Assembly: GCA_021818925.1 (NCBI GenBank) | Contig: JAKASU010000001.1 | Span: forward strand, 132,036-196,035 | Source: Microcaldota archaeon | GTDB lineage: Archaea > Micrarchaeota > Micrarchaeia > Micrarchaeales > CABMGC01 | DNA: 64,000 nt | Direction of reading: 5' to 3' | Shown here: positions 9,004-19,100 of the stretch, in pieces | Numbering within the stretch: position 1 is the first letter of the stretch | Layout of the letters: each line of letters begins with the position of its first letter | Made by a program: the position numbers and the translations under genes | The notes under the pieces: generated by a model | What the model was told of the DNA's origin: nothing | The model's database searches: none | Seen by the model: the letters and a program-made list of their open reading frames with translations, nothing else

Positions 9004-9105
9004 GATGCAAACTACGTTTCTCCATTTTAAATTCCTTTTGCAGCCGTGGCTGAGATGTATTTTTATACCTTCACTGAGCAATGGATTGGTAAAAGGTCAG
9101 CTAGA

Positions 9106-9330
9106 ATGCGATGCGAAAAGTGCGGCCGTGATGTCTTCAAGTTCGTTGTATGCAACTACTGCGGCAGGAAGATAGGGCAGGAATGCATAAAGAGCTCTAA
9201 AAGGAAGAGCAAGGTGGTCAAGCTCGTGATCTGCAAGGACTGCTGGAGCATCTTGCCGAGGAGGAAGGCGTACAAGAACGCGGAACCTTCCGTTCCTGTA
9301 GTGCAGCCACAGGCGCAGCCGCAGCGTTGA
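9106..9330 (+). CDS. Small zinc-ribbon protein
   Basis: From ATG 9106 this gives 74 residues with three paired-Cys knuckles: CEKCGRD, CNYCGRK and a later C-KDCW. The pattern fits one or two zinc sites, with a basic linker (SSKRKSKVVK) and a Pro/Gln-rich tail (QPQAQPQR). Such proteins are common in archaea and usually bind nucleic acid or protein partners, but the family is unknown to me. The track start at 9046 overlaps the TATA box (TATTTTTATACC, ~9058-9069), so the internal ATG with AAAGGT upstream is preferred. The gene converges on ileS. Confidence 0.65.
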   Translation: MRCEKCGRDVFKFVVCNYCGRKIGQECIKSSKRKSKVVKLVICKDCWSILPRRKAYKNAEPSVPVVQPQAQPQR

Positions 9331-12300
9331 TCACAATTTCTCTATAGCCACCGTCAGCTTCTCGTCCTCTATGTCAAAGCTCTCGGGCCCGAGACCCTCC
9401 TTGACATGCTCGCGCAGTTCTACCGCGTTCACATCCCTCTTTATCTTCGCGTGGTTCTTCTTCACCACCTCCGCGAACTGAGGGCTCGCCTCGAAGAATA
9501 CGCCTATCCTGTCCTGCTTCTTCATCCCCTTCGACTTCCTGGCAAGCTGCACCCTCCTCTCAAACTCCCTGACCATTCCCTCCTCCCACAGCTCCCTGCT
9601 CATCTCCTTGTCCACGGAGGCGATGCCGTGCTTGAACACTATCGCATTCTCACCCTCAAGCTTCTGCACTATAACGAAGTGCTCCGCCTTTATGTCAACA
9701 AGCCCCTTGTCCGTGTGCAGCGAGTAGTGGCCGCTCTCCGAGACAGCATTCTCCAGCGCGTCTGCGTCCTCCTTCTTCAGCGCCTCTCCCACAGCTCCCG
9801 CCTTCTCCTTGAAGTCCGGCCCTATCCTTGCAAAGACCGGCCTTACCTCCTTGCCGAAGCTCTCTACCCTCTTCGTCTCGATCTTCTTGATGTTCGTGTA
9901 TTCTTCTATCAGCGGAGATAGCCTCTCCAGCGCTATCTGGGTCTTGTCGTCCTTGACCTCAAGGAGCCCTTTTGCGATCGGCCACCTGAGCTTTATGTTT
10001 GCCTTCTCCCTGCTGTTCAACAGCGCTGTCATCGCGTCTCTCGCGATCGCAAAATCCTCTTCAAGCGCCGCGTTCACTGCCCTGCGGTCCACCCTCGGCC
10101 AGTCCTCCATGGAGACGCTCTCCTCGGTCGCATACAGCTGCGTGTATATGTACTCAGTTGAGAACGGTATTATCGGAGCCGTGAGTACGCACACCGTCTT
10201 CAGCACGTACGCAACGAGGTTCGCTATCCTCTTCAGTTCCCCCTTCGTCGCCTCCGCGGCCCTTTTCTTCGCCAGCTTGAGGTAGAATCTGCTGAAATCC
10301 TCAACGAAGAAGCTCCTCGCCTCGTTCACGGCCGTGTCAAGGAGATACCTGTCGAAGTTCTCATTGAACTTCGCCACAAGGGTGTTGAGCCTTGAGAGTA
10401 TCCATGCGTCTTCGGGCGTGAGCGATGCCGCGCGCGGCTTCTTTACGTTCTTCATGTCAGCTCCGGATAGCGCGGCCAGCTCCTTCGCCAGCTCCGCTGT
10501 GTTGTAAAGCGTTATTATGTCCCTGTCCGCGTCGACCATCTCGTCCTTCTTCAGCTTAAGCTCCTGCCATCTCGGATGGCTCGAGCACCAGAGCCTGAAG
10601 CCGTCTGCGCTCGCTATAGTGAAAAGGTCGTTAGCGGTCACCGCGTTGCCGAGGTGCCTGTGCATCTCTCCGCCGAACTGGTCCTTCATCATTCCCCCTA
10701 TGACCACGTTCCTGAACGGAGTCTTGCCGTGATACGCGACGCTCGTGCGCATCAGCGTAGCGAACCAGCCCCTTAGCTGCTCGTTGCTCTCGGTGATCCA
10801 GTCTGCGGGGAAGAGCCTGCCGAACTCGACGCCGCTCAGGCTCGCGGTATGCGCGATCCCGGCGTCGTACCAGACGTCTATCACGTCGGGTATGCGGCGC
10901 ATCTCCCCCTGGCACTTCATGCACTTGAACCTCACCTCGTCTATGTGTGGCCTATGCAGGTCTTCTAGTTCTTTCTCGAGCTTCGCCCTTTCCATCAGCT
11001 CCCTCGCCGAGCCCATCACCTCTATCTCTCCGCAGGAAGCGCATTTCCATATAGGTATTGGCGTTCCCCAGTACCTCTGCCTGGTTATCGTCCAATCCGG
11101 AGAGCTGTTTATCGCCTCCGCGAACCACTCCCGCCCGGCCTCCGGCTGCCAACTGACCTTCTGGTTCTGCTTGAGCATCTTCTTCTTGATCCTCTGCACA
11201 TTCACGAACCATTGCTCGGTTGCGCGATAGATGAGCTTGGTGCCGCACCTCCAGCAGTGCGGGTAGCTGTGCTTTATCTCCCCCTGGCCTAGCAGCGCGC
11301 CCGCAGCTTTCAGATCCTCGAGCACGCGCGGATTTGCTTCCTGCGGGACCAGCAGCCCAGAGTACGCGCCCGCCTCTTCTGTGTACCTTGCGTGGACGTC
11401 AACTGGCGAGAAGATAGGCAGCCTGTGTGCCTTGCCAAGCTTCTCGTCCTCTATGCCATGCCCAGGGGCCACGTGCAGCAGCCCGCTTCCCTCCAAAACG
11501 GTAACGAAAGTTTCGCTCAGTATCACCTTATGGTACTTCCTCAGAGTCTTCTGCATCGGCACCTTGTCCTCCAGCGGGCTCAGGTACCTCACGCCCTCAA
11601 GCTCGCTGCCATAGAACTCCTTCAGCACCGCCGCGCTTGCCTTCATGACGCTTGCAAAGTCGTCAAGCCTCTCCTTTGCGAGAATGTAGTCCTTGCCGTC
11701 AATCTTTGCGAGCACGTACATCTCCTTCGGATTGGCCGCTATTGCGACGTTTGCGGGCAGCGTCCATGGCGTGGTCGTCCACACCACGAGATGCGTGTCG
11801 TGACCAATCTCGATCCTGTCGCCCTTGCTCCCGACCGCGGGGAAGGCGAGGAAGAGCGAAGGATCTGTGTCCTCCTGGTACTCCAGCTCTATGCTTCCTC
11901 CCGCAAGCACCGTTTCGCAATGCGGGCAGTATGCAAGCGGCTTCAGGCCGCTGTAGACAAGGCCCTTGTTGTATATGCTCTTGAATATCTCCCAGCCCTT
12001 GTTCATGTACTCCTTCTTGTACGGAAGGTAAACGTTCGCAAAGTCAAAAGACGCGCCTAGCCTCATTAGCGTCTGCGTATCCTTCTCTATGCCCTTGTCG
12101 ACAAGCTCCCTGCAAGCCTTCACGAAGCTGGCTATGCCCACCTTGTTCTCTATGTCCATCTTCGACTTTATGCCGAGGTTCTTCTCCACTTGGTTCTCGG
12201 TAGGCAGTCCATGTACATCAAACCCGTTCCTGTCGTGCACGCTGAACCTCCTCTGCTTCTTGTAGCGCACCACCATGTCCTTTATGGTCGTAACCCACAT

Positions 12301-12450
12301 GTGGTGCGAGGCGAGTTCGGAATAGGCGTACGGGGGGCCATCCAGGAAATAGAACTTCTTGCCCTTGCCAAGCGCCCTGACCTTGTTGTTCGTGTCGTGC
12401 TCCTTCCAATATTCGAGCATCTCCTCTTCGCGTCCCCTAAGATCCAGCAT
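9331..12450 (-). CDS. ileS: Isoleucyl-tRNA synthetase with altered HIGH and KMSKS motifs
   Basis: Class I synthetase for Ile-tRNA, ~1039 residues, the normal length. Family blocks are clear: DGPPYA near residue 40, GFDVHGLPTE, editing-domain WTTTPWTLPANVAIAANP, RQRYWGTPIPIWKC, GWFATLMRTSVAYHGKTPF and a zinc-type CPHC near the first insertion. The two ATP signatures are not canonical. The HIGH position reads ASHH (PYAYSELASHHMW) and the KMSKS position reads EMHRH (GGEMHRHLGN). Only the second His of HIGH and the downstream LGN remain. The DNA is unambiguous on both strands. It could be an active but diverged enzyme or an editing-type paralogue. The ATG at 12450 follows a TTG at 12453. Confidence 0.85.
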   Translation of the reverse strand: MLDLRGREEEMLEYWKEHDTNNKVRALGKGKKFYFLDGPPYAYSELASHHMWVTTIKDMVVRYKKQRRFSVHDRNGFDVHGLPTENQVEKNLGIKSKMDIENKVGIASFVKACRELVDKGIEKDTQTLMRLGASFDFANVYLPYKKEYMNKGWEIFKSIYNKGLVYSGLKPLAYCPHCETVLAGGSIELEYQEDTDPSLFLAFPAVGSKGDRIEIGHDTHLVVWTTTPWTLPANVAIAANPKEMYVLAKIDGKDYILAKERLDDFASVMKASAAVLKEFYGSELEGVRYLSPLEDKVPMQKTLRKYHKVILSETFVTVLEGSGLLHVAPGHGIEDEKLGKAHRLPIFSPVDVHARYTEEAGAYSGLLVPQEANPRVLEDLKAAGALLGQGEIKHSYPHCWRCGTKLIYRATEQWFVNVQRIKKKMLKQNQKVSWQPEAGREWFAEAINSSPDWTITRQRYWGTPIPIWKCASCGEIEVMGSARELMERAKLEKELEDLHRPHIDEVRFKCMKCQGEMRRIPDVIDVWYDAGIAHTASLSGVEFGRLFPADWITESNEQLRGWFATLMRTSVAYHGKTPFRNVVIGGMMKDQFGGEMHRHLGNAVTANDLFTIASADGFRLWCSSHPRWQELKLKKDEMVDADRDIITLYNTAELAKELAALSGADMKNVKKPRAASLTPEDAWILSRLNTLVAKFNENFDRYLLDTAVNEARSFFVEDFSRFYLKLAKKRAAEATKGELKRIANLVAYVLKTVCVLTAPIIPFSTEYIYTQLYATEESVSMEDWPRVDRRAVNAALEEDFAIARDAMTALLNSREKANIKLRWPIAKGLLEVKDDKTQIALERLSPLIEEYTNIKKIETKRVESFGKEVRPVFARIGPDFKEKAGAVGEALKKEDADALENAVSESGHYSLHTDKGLVDIKAEHFVIVQKLEGENAIVFKHGIASVDKEMSRELWEEGMVREFERRVQLARKSKGMKKQDRIGVFFEASPQFAEVVKKNHAKIKRDVNAVELREHVKEGLGPESFDIEDEKLTVAIEKL

Positions 12451-12529
12451 CAAAACTCAACCGAGCAATTAGGATTACCAATTGCATTGCTATTATTAAA
12501 AAGCTAATGTATTATACTCTCACGATTCG

Positions 12530-13141
12530 ATGAGAAATGCCGATGCGGTGTCGATTCTGCGCATACCGCTGCTGCTCCTCCTTGTGTACGCCATATCGGT
12601 AAGGGCAGACGCTGCAGCGTCGCTCGTCCTTCTCGCGATACTCTTCGTGTCAGACGCCGCCGACGGCTACCTTACCTTCGACGAGAAGCTTTCCATGTCG
12701 GATTTCGTGCACTATCTCTTTGAGGAGGCGCGACTCGCAAGGAAGAGGGAGCGCTCAAGGCCAAAGACGCCACGGTACGCCGCATTCCTCGACATAGGAG
12801 TCGACAGGTTGATAGAGTACGCGCTCTGGCTCACCTTTGTCCTGCTCTCCGTGACTCCCTGGTTCGTGCTCGCCATAGTGTTCCTCAGGAACACGATAGC
12901 GGATGCGCTCGTGCTGAGGAAGAGGAAGGCATTCTCCGAGATGCACACCGGTTTCGGAAGGATAGCATCATCGCACGTAAGCCGCGGCGCCTATGCGGTA
13001 CTGAAAGCTGTCAACTTCGCCTACCTTGTGCTCGTCGCTACCGCTGGATGGCCCATCTCGGCCGGCTACGCCCTGACCGCAGCCGTCGTGGTATTCTCCC
13101 TCTTCCGCGGCGTAGCGGAGATATACGAGGCTACGCGCTGA
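12530..13141 (+). CDS. CDP-alcohol phosphatidyltransferase-like membrane protein
   Basis: 203 residues with about five to six hydrophobic segments. The family signature DG-x2-AR-x8-G-x3-D-x3-D is recognisable but split. SDAADGYL supplies the first acidic pair and AAFLDIGVDRLIEY the second. About 45 mostly charged residues lie between them (FDEKLSMSDF...RKRERSRPKTPRY). The Gly before the second Asp pair is Ala. Family enzymes join a CDP-activated lipid to an alcohol such as glycerol phosphate or inositol phosphate. A role in polar-lipid synthesis is likely, but the substrate is unknown and the insertion may alter it. It has its own start at 12530 and lies ahead of the pilin-like gene. Confidence 0.6.
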   Translation: MRNADAVSILRIPLLLLLVYAISVRADAAASLVLLAILFVSDAADGYLTFDEKLSMSDFVHYLFEEARLARKRERSRPKTPRYAAFLDIGVDRLIEYALWLTFVLLSVTPWFVLAIVFLRNTIADALVLRKRKAFSEMHTGFGRIASSHVSRGAYAVLKAVNFAYLVLVATAGWPISAGYALTAAVVVFSLFRGVAEIYEATR

Positions 13142-13174
13142 TAGCCTAATAAACTCTTTTTCCTTATTCCAAGC

Positions 13175-13666
13175 ATGGCGATGAGGCTCCAGACCGCCAC
13201 GGAGTTCCTGGTGACATACGGCTGGGCGTTCACAATCATAGCGATAGTGTTGCTCGCGCTCTACACCAGCGGGTTCTTCAACCCCAGCACGTACTCTTCA
13301 CAGCAGTGCGTGCTCTCATCCGGCTTCAACTGCCTCAGTTTCTTCATGTCCACCAACGGCCTGCTCTCCGTCAACCTCCAACAGTCGCAGAACAACGCGA
13401 TAAACGTGACCGCGATAGGCTGCAACGTCAACGGCACGCTCACTCGAATGATCAAGCCCTACAATCCTCTCGCTCCCGCGAGCAACCAGGTCTTCATACC
13501 GATCGGCGGCAACTACACCTTCAACGTGCAGTGCTACGGCAACGGAGGCCCAGTGGCGGGCAACACGCTCAGCATTTTCACCGGAGTGCTCACACTGAAC
13601 TACACGAACGAAGTGACCCAGCTGCCCGGCACCTCGATAGGCAGGGTAATCGTCAAGGTTACTTAG
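13175..13666 (+). CDS. Type IV pilin-like single-pass surface protein
   Basis: 163 residues. A short basic N-terminus MAMRLQTATEFLVTYGWA leads into one long hydrophobic helix (FTIIAIVLLALYTSGFF), a layout typical of archaeal class III signal peptides and pilins. The remaining ~125 residues are extracellular-like, with NxS/T sites and three Cys. The next gene, 42 bp downstream, is a type II/IV secretion ATPase, which supports a pilus-like role. I see no exact class III peptidase site such as KG before QxxxE, so processing is uncertain. Confidence 0.6.
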   Translation: MAMRLQTATEFLVTYGWAFTIIAIVLLALYTSGFFNPSTYSSQQCVLSSGFNCLSFFMSTNGLLSVNLQQSQNNAINVTAIGCNVNGTLTRMIKPYNPLAPASNQVFIPIGGNYTFNVQCYGNGGPVAGNTLSIFTGVLTLNYTNEVTQLPGTSIGRVIVKVT

Positions 13667-13708
13667 TTTTAATAAATTGTAGTTATTCATATATTCGGCG
13701 CTGGTTTA

Positions 13709-15028
13709 ATGCTCGACCCCGACGATTTCTACGATTTCGAGTCAAGGATTTTCTCTGAGCTGGAGAGCAAGCTCAGCATAATACCCGACGATGCCGACAG
13801 GAACAGGTTCATCGAGACCATAGCAAAGACCATATCGCCCGCGGTTTCCCCGGATGACATAAAGAAGGTCATAGCCGATTCTAAGAATTTCGGAGTGCTC
13901 GAAAAGTTCCTTAATGACGAGAGCGTCGAGGACGTGATGATAAACAACACGAACAACATGTTCCTCTACCTGTCCGGCAGGGGCTATGAGAAATCAACGG
14001 TCAAGGTAGAGAGCAAGAAGGAGCTAGACCTTCTTGTAAGAAAGCTGAAGATGTATGCCACCACCGAAGTATCAAACAAGGAGATATTTGACGTCCACCT
14101 TCCCAACGGCTCGAGGGCCAACATCGTCGACTCGCCGCTCGGAGCAGACATAACGGTCAGGAACTTCAAGAAGTCGGCGCTAAGCATAATCGACCTGATA
14201 AACAACGGAGAGCTTAGCTACAACCTGGCCGGCAGGCTCTGGCTCTACACCGAGGGGCTGAAGGTCAGGCCGGCGAACCTTCTCATCGGCGGAATGCCGG
14301 CAAGCGGGAAGACGACGCTGCTCAACGCGATGTTCAGCTTCTTCAGACCGGAGCAGAGGATCGTGGTTATAGAAGAGACGTACGAGCTCAACACCGATAC
14401 TCAAGAGAACACCGTAAGGCTCGAGACGAGTCCAAGGCTGCCGATGGACGAGCTTGTAAAGAACGCGCTCAGGATGAGGCCCGACCTGATTATAATAGGA
14501 GAGGTGAGGGGCCCGGAGGCCAAGGACATGCTAACCGCGATGAACATCGGCAAGATATCCATGGGCACGATACACGCGAGCACCGCGCGAGACGTAATAA
14601 CGAGGCTGCAGCACACTCCGATGAACATAGAGATGGACATAATACCGCTAATAGATGCGATAATCATAGTGTCGCAGGTCAACGAGAACCAGAGGCCTGT
14701 GAGGAAGATAACGCAGGTATCTGAGATATCAGGGATAGAGACGCAGGTTCTCCTCTCGGATCTTTACAGCTACGACTACAAACTGCACAAGAGCTCAGAC
14801 GTTCTGCCGAGCGTGACCTACAGGGACACTCTGGCCAAGCTCACCGGATACACGCCCACCGAGATAGTCATCGAGGAACAGCGAAGGGGCAAGATACTTG
14901 AGAGGCTCAACAAGACCGGGGTCAGGGACCTCAAGGGGATAAGCGCGTTCGTCAGGGAGTACTACGATGACCAGAAGAAGGCGCTTGCGAAGTTAGACCT
15001 TGCAAACCTCGGAACGCTCCCTTGGTAG
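13709..15028 (+). CDS. Type II/IV secretion system ATPase (CpaF/TadA/FlaI family)
   Basis: Cytoplasmic hexameric ATPase powering pilus assembly or protein export. The N-terminal domain (~1-180) includes FLNDESVEDVMINNTNNMFLY, typical of CpaF. Walker A is GGMPASGKTTLLNAM. The Asp box is VVIEETYEL. Walker B is PDLIIIGEVRGPEA. A His box follows in SMGTIHASTARDVITRL. At 439 residues the length is normal. The upstream neighbour is a pilin-like gene. The expected TadC-type membrane partner is not adjacent, since the next gene, Top6A, is on the opposite strand. Confidence 0.9.
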   Translation: MLDPDDFYDFESRIFSELESKLSIIPDDADRNRFIETIAKTISPAVSPDDIKKVIADSKNFGVLEKFLNDESVEDVMINNTNNMFLYLSGRGYEKSTVKVESKKELDLLVRKLKMYATTEVSNKEIFDVHLPNGSRANIVDSPLGADITVRNFKKSALSIIDLINNGELSYNLAGRLWLYTEGLKVRPANLLIGGMPASGKTTLLNAMFSFFRPEQRIVVIEETYELNTDTQENTVRLETSPRLPMDELVKNALRMRPDLIIIGEVRGPEAKDMLTAMNIGKISMGTIHASTARDVITRLQHTPMNIEMDIIPLIDAIIIVSQVNENQRPVRKITQVSEISGIETQVLLSDLYSYDYKLHKSSDVLPSVTYRDTLAKLTGYTPTEIVIEEQRRGKILERLNKTGVRDLKGISAFVREYYDDQKKALAKLDLANLGTLPW

Positions 15029-16126
15029 TCAGGGCAGGTACTGCTCCTTGCTTATCTTCTCCTTTATGTAGTCGCCGACGAAGGTGAGGTTCGGGCCCTG
15101 CAGCGCATCCTGCTCAAGCTTTATCTTGCCCTTTATCATGCGCTCCAGCTCGACCACCCACTCCTTGTGCTTCTTTATCCACTCGTACTGCAGCATCTCC
15201 TGGGCGCGCTTCAAATCCACTTCGCTCGCCTTTATCGTCAGCTTGTTCAGGAACTTGTACTTGTCGAGGTCGGACATTGTCACGCCGATGAACCTCGCCT
15301 CCGGGGTCGCGACGTCGTTGCCTATGTACGCTAGGTTTATGCTCCCGGTCTTGATCGTCCAGTAAATGTACCAGCCCCAAGCATCGGAATCAGTGAACAC
15401 GAAAACGGGCAGCTTCTTGTCCGCGAGCTTGCGTATCAGCCTCCTAGTGCCCCTCGTAGCCTGGCCCTGCGGCGTAAGGAGTATGCAGTTCTCCTTCTTC
15501 CAGAACTTGTCCTCGTTGAGCCTCTGCCATATGGCGTCCTTCTCCACAACGAGCACGTACTTCGCCCTTATGTCAACGAAATCTATCTCGTTGTCCACGT
15601 CGCTCGGTATGGACCAGCCGGTCCTGCCTGTCTTGCTGCAGTCCATCTCGATACGCTCGCCTCCCGAAGTGTCCACCACTTTCATGTTGCCCGCGAGCAC
15701 TCCCCTCCTCGTGGCGTTGAGGTTGAGTTCCTCCCTCTTGACGTTTATCGCGACCTCGAGGTCCTCGATGAGCGGGTTGCTCTCCGCCTGCTCGCTGAAG
15801 ATGCTCTCGTCAACGTCCTCGCCAAGCGAGAACTTGAGCTGGTAGAAAAGCCCCCTTATGCTCGTGTGTAGATCCTCCTCAAGGAACTTGTGGCACTTCG
15901 CCGCTATCGCTATCGTCTGCATGAACTTCTTTGCCTGGGCGACGTTGATGAAGTTCCTCTCCTCCTTAGCGGCCCCCAGCCTGAGGTAGCCTTCCTTCTT
16001 GTCGAAAACTATGTTGCTCCTGGTTCGTGCAGCAGTCACGAACCTCGGGTTCTTGCCCTCTTCTATCTCTGACACGACGTCCTTGCCCAGCTGCTCCAGT
16101 TTCTTGAGCGCTGCCTTCTCCTGCAT
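15029..16126 (-). CDS. top6A: DNA topoisomerase VI subunit A
   Basis: Catalytic subunit of type IIB topoisomerase, which makes transient double-strand breaks and relaxes DNA. The WHD/5Y-CAP region carries the active tyrosine in SIRGLFYQLKFSLGE (usually YY; here FY). The TOPRIM domain shows VVEKDAIWQRL and the metal-binding FTDSDAWGWYIYWTIKTGS. At 365 residues it matches archaeal Top6A/Spo11. Its partner Top6B is not in the neighbourhood, whereas many archaea keep the two genes adjacent. It starts one base downstream of the lon stop, so it may be cotranscribed with lon. Confidence 0.93.
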   Translation of the reverse strand: MQEKAALKKLEQLGKDVVSEIEEGKNPRFVTAARTRSNIVFDKKEGYLRLGAAKEERNFINVAQAKKFMQTIAIAAKCHKFLEEDLHTSIRGLFYQLKFSLGEDVDESIFSEQAESNPLIEDLEVAINVKREELNLNATRRGVLAGNMKVVDTSGGERIEMDCSKTGRTGWSIPSDVDNEIDFVDIRAKYVLVVEKDAIWQRLNEDKFWKKENCILLTPQGQATRGTRRLIRKLADKKLPVFVFTDSDAWGWYIYWTIKTGSINLAYIGNDVATPEARFIGVTMSDLDKYKFLNKLTIKASEVDLKRAQEMLQYEWIKKHKEWVVELERMIKGKIKLEQDALQGPNLTFVGDYIKEKISKEQYLP

Positions 16127-16127
16127 G

Positions 16128-19100
16128 CTACTTCACCGCGGGCATGCCGCTCACAAGAAGCGGCGGCCTCTCCCTGGAGTCTGCGACGAAGTAGTGGCGC
16201 AGCTCCCCTATTATCGCGTTTCTCCTTGAGCTAGGTTTCAGAGAGTAGTTGAGAACGTCGGCTATGTTCCTCGCGTAAAGAAGCTTGACCTTCTTTGCCA
16301 TCCTGCTGTCCAGGTAAACGTCCTCCTTGTTGCTCTCCGGTATTATCACGTACCGTATCCCCGCATCTATCGCGGCCTTCACCTTAGCGGTAACGCCGCC
16401 AACTGGCAGCACCATGCCCCTTACTGAGAGCGAGCCGGTCATTGCAACATCCTGCTTGACCGGTATGCCTTCGAGTGCCGATATGACGCTGACCGCCACG
16501 GAAACGCTGGCGCTGTCTCCCTCGATGCCCGAGTACGTCTGTATGAACTGGACGTGTACGTCATAGCTGGACATGTCGCGGTGCATATGCCTTTTTATCA
16601 CGGCGCTGATGTTCTTCACCGCCTCCTGGGCTATCTTGCCGAGCTTTCCTGTGGCTATGAGCTTGCCCTCTGCACGCGAGCTGGCCGGCGTGACCTCGGC
16701 CGCTATCGGAGTAACGATGCCTGTCGCGGTGACGTTCGCGCCCATCACAGCGAGCCCGTTCACCTTGCCTATCGCATAGCCTTTGGTTGCGAAAACGCGG
16801 TAGTCCTTGGTGTACTCCAGCTCCTGTTCCGCGTACTGCGCCTCTATTGGCTTAGCGAACCCGAGCGCCTCAAGCACGTCCTCTCTCAACACCACCTTCC
16901 TTCCCCTCTCCATCGCTATGTCTCCCGCAGCCCTTACAAGGCCTCCGAGGTCCCTAAGTATGAGCGTGAGTCTGTGCTTCCTGCCCGCACGCCTCCTCGC
17001 GTCATTGATGAGCTCGAGGCACGCCGCATAGCTGAAAGGAGGTATTCGCGTGTCCTTCGCTATCTCCTGCGCTATGAATCTTATGATCTTCTCCCTGTTC
17101 GCTTCCGTGTCCGCCATCGTCGATTCCATGTACACCTCGTACCCATATCCTCGTATCCTGGACCTAAGCGCGGGGTGCATCCTTTCTATGTCCTGCAGGT
17201 TCCCTGCGGCAACAAGAAGGAAGTCCGCAGGCACCGGTTCCGTCCTGACTATCGCCCCGGAGCTGAGCTCGCTCTGGCCCGTAATCGAGTACTTCTTCTC
17301 CTGCATAGCGGTAAGGAGTTCCTGTTGCGACTTGGGCTCGAGGTCAGCAATCTCGTCTATGAATAGAACGCCCTTGTTCGCTCTGTGCACCGCGCCGCTC
17401 TCCACCCTGAGGTGTGCAGGGGTGCCCAGTCCGCCAGAGTTATGCGTGAGTATAAAATCTACCAGGTAGTTTCCACTCTCTGTTGTAAGGTTGTATACGA
17501 ATCCATCGTACTGTTCCTCCTCTATGCTCTCTATCTCATCGAACGCGTAATCTCCGTGGCCCAGCGCTTTCAGCCGTGTTACTCCCTCATCGTTTGCTCC
17601 TAGTTCTGAAAACCTGGCACTAATCTTATTGAGGAGATTCCTTGTCAGTCTTGTTTTTTCAACAGCGGGATTAATCGACCAGAAATCCCGATGTATTTTT
17701 TCTTTCGATACTCCGAGTTTCCCTCGTATACTATCAAGCATCGAGAAATCCAAAGGAATAACGTCATCAAAGCATTCTTTACCAAATCCAGTTTCAGCAA
17801 GATAGACGTCAAGATTGTCCCTGTGAATCCGATTCACCGTGCTCGCGTAGTACTGCTGTGACCATTCAAAGCTATTCCATCTGAGAGCATGCTGTAATAC
17901 GCCCCTCTCCTTGCCGTACCCTCTATCTACCCTTGTGTGGTATTTCGGATTCATTCCTAGAGTGAGGAAAAGTGCTCTTATCTGCTGCACATAGGTCTTG
18001 CTTGACGAGAGTATCTCGAACTGCCCCTGCTTGTTTACATAGCCGTCCAGCGACATCAATCTCGACAGAAAAATGATCTTCTTGGTACGAGTCTGCAAAA
18101 ACATAGCATCTGGAATTCTTTTCTCCTTATTTTCAGTCACCCCAAGCGCCCGCAATTCTTTGCACAAAGATGCCGAGTTCAAACTTATCTGCGTGGCGCC
18201 GTCAGGCCTGGTCTTAATCTTCGGTGCATAGCCAAGTTTCTCTATATCTGTCTTAATCTGGTCGATTTTAAACTGGCGCTTGAAATTGAATTCTATGTGC
18301 CTCTCACCAATGTAGCCGTCCGCCAGGAGGTCGGCAATGAAGACTATCATTGCATCGTCGATGGCCTTCCCATCACCTGTGCCTATCCTCTCAGGGATGA
18401 TGAGCCTGCAATCGGCAGCGATGTTTCCCGCTTCCGAATACTCTATCGCGCCATCCTTGCCTAGAAAAGCCATCGGGTGGTTCGGCGTAACCCTTATGCT
18501 GCTGCCGCTTCTCGTCCTTATCTTCAATATCCTACCTGCATATTTTCGTCTGTATGCCCTAATGACAGAAGCCGGAGCAAGTTTGAATTCGCTGTCGAAT
18601 CCTCCCAAAACCTTTGTGCTATTATGGTCCAGCTCGACTTCGCCGCTCACGCCATCGGCGAAGCATGGGTCAACGAGCTTCTCTATCGGCAAAATATTGC
18701 CATTACCTAGCACGATTTTTTCTCCTGGCAAAATACACTGCAACGGGTCGTGCTTCACGTCGCCGAGCAGCGCACCGGCGCGAGATCCCGTCGCGTCGAC
18801 GAAAGGAGCGTGCGTCATGCCCGTGTTGTCAACTATGAGCTTTGGCTCGTTCGACTCGAAGAAGCCAGGGAACATGCCCACCCTCCTGAAGCTTCCCACA
18901 AAAACGACAGCGGACGAGAAGATAAGCACACCAAGAATCAGCGCAGCGAACACGAGTATCTGATAGCCGGAAAGGAAGCTGCTGAGCGCGAAGACCACAA
19001 GCAGTATGATTATCAGCGCGGTTATCGGAACTATACTGCTCCTTCCCTGCGTTGTGTCTATCTTGCCGTGCAGTTTCTCGCGCTGCACTATCTGCCTGCC

